Shown: positions 12,719 to 12,792 of the stretch, piece after piece | How the letters are laid out: every line of letters begins with the position of its first letter | How positions within the stretch are numbered: the first letter of the stretch is position 1 | DNA from: Bilamarchaeum sp040758595 | Lineage (GTDB): Archaea > Micrarchaeota > Micrarchaeia > Anstonellales > Bilamarchaeaceae | NCBI GenBank assembly: GCA_040758595.1 | Contig: JBFLVJ010000021.1 | Span: 1-12,792 of the forward strand | Direction of reading: 5' to 3' | DNA: 12,792 nt | The notes under the pieces: generated by a model | The model's database searches: none | What the model saw: the letters and a program-made list of their open reading frames with translations, nothing else | What the model was told of the DNA's origin: nothing | Program-made: the position numbers and the translations under genes

Positions 12719-12737
12719 CACTCTTTTTCTTAAAATT

Positions 12738-12792
12738 CTAATTCTTAATGTCAGGAATAGCTTCAGTAGCGGGCGCGCCGCCGCCTTCGGCG
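12738..12792 (-). CDS. Possible 3' end of a minus-strand gene (cut by window edge)
   Basis: Reading inward from the right edge, the minus strand encodes AEGGGAPATEAIPDIKN followed by TAG. Composition (Gly/Ala/Pro, then a polar Lys-Asn end) and GC-rich codons giving way to AT-rich sequence right after the stop suggest a genuine C-terminal tail. Only 17 codons are visible, so the product cannot be identified. It would be convergent with the lipoprotein gene. Confidence 0.35.
   Translation of the reverse strand, partial: AEGGGAPATEAIPDIKN

Noticed and set aside
1..12792. Mobile elements, toxin-antitoxin pairs or phage genes.
   Set aside because: No transposase, integrase, terminal inverted repeats, attachment-site duplication or toxin-like small gene pair was seen.

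Overview
The window is archaeal DNA of moderately high GC. The evidence is a ribosome and translation operon made of archaeal and eukaryotic-type proteins (S19e, L39e, L31e, LX/L18Ae, aIF6, PDCD5, prefoldin alpha, FtsY), fibrillarin, archaeal pyrB-pyrI, TATA boxes about 25 bases upstream of several starts with almost no leader, and a tRNA gene with a bulge-helix-bulge type intron. The D-loop tRNA intron, compact gene spacing and large Cys-rich secreted proteins would suit a DPANN lineage such as Micrarchaeota or Diapherotrites. That placement is inference and was not tested by phylogeny.

Layout. (1) 1-3238, minus strand: rps19e, PDCD5-family gene, rpl39e, rpl31e, aIF6, rplX, pfdA, then ftsY, which runs off the left edge. 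The first genes overlap or lie within a few bases of each other, and the operon starts at a TATA box near 3325-3332. (2) 3409-5997, plus strand: fibrillarin (flpA), then a soluble two-PAS histidine kinase and a single-domain response regulator. (3) 6007-7997, minus strand: pyrB, pyrI, a PPC/DUF296 protein and a small membrane protein that appears to carry two compensating frameshift lesions. (4) 8087-8786, plus strand: thymidylate kinase, diverging from pyrB, followed after 3 nt by tRNA-Glu(UUC) with a 52-nt intron in the D-loop. (5) 8829-12651, plus strand: two exported proteins. One is a small two-domain beta-rich protein. The other is a 1070-residue putative lipoprotein with a caspase/legumain-like (clan CD) peptidase core, an EF-hand-like loop, a Gly-rich linker and six Cys-rich repeats. 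(6) The right edge holds hairpins and possibly the 3' end of a minus-strand gene.

How the parts work together. Block 1 is a conserved archaeal translation and protein-targeting unit: ribosomal proteins, the subunit anti-association factor, a nascent-chain chaperone subunit and the SRP receptor. pyrB and pyrI form the two-subunit aspartate transcarbamoylase. It diverges from tmk, so early and late pyrimidine nucleotide steps flank one AT-rich intergenic region. Block 5 is a cell-surface module.

The most notable items are the surface-anchored caspase-like protein, the non-canonical tRNA intron, which can fold into a full bulge-helix-bulge hairpin, and the compensated frameshift in the small membrane protein. 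Nothing in the window amounts to a clear defence or mobile system.
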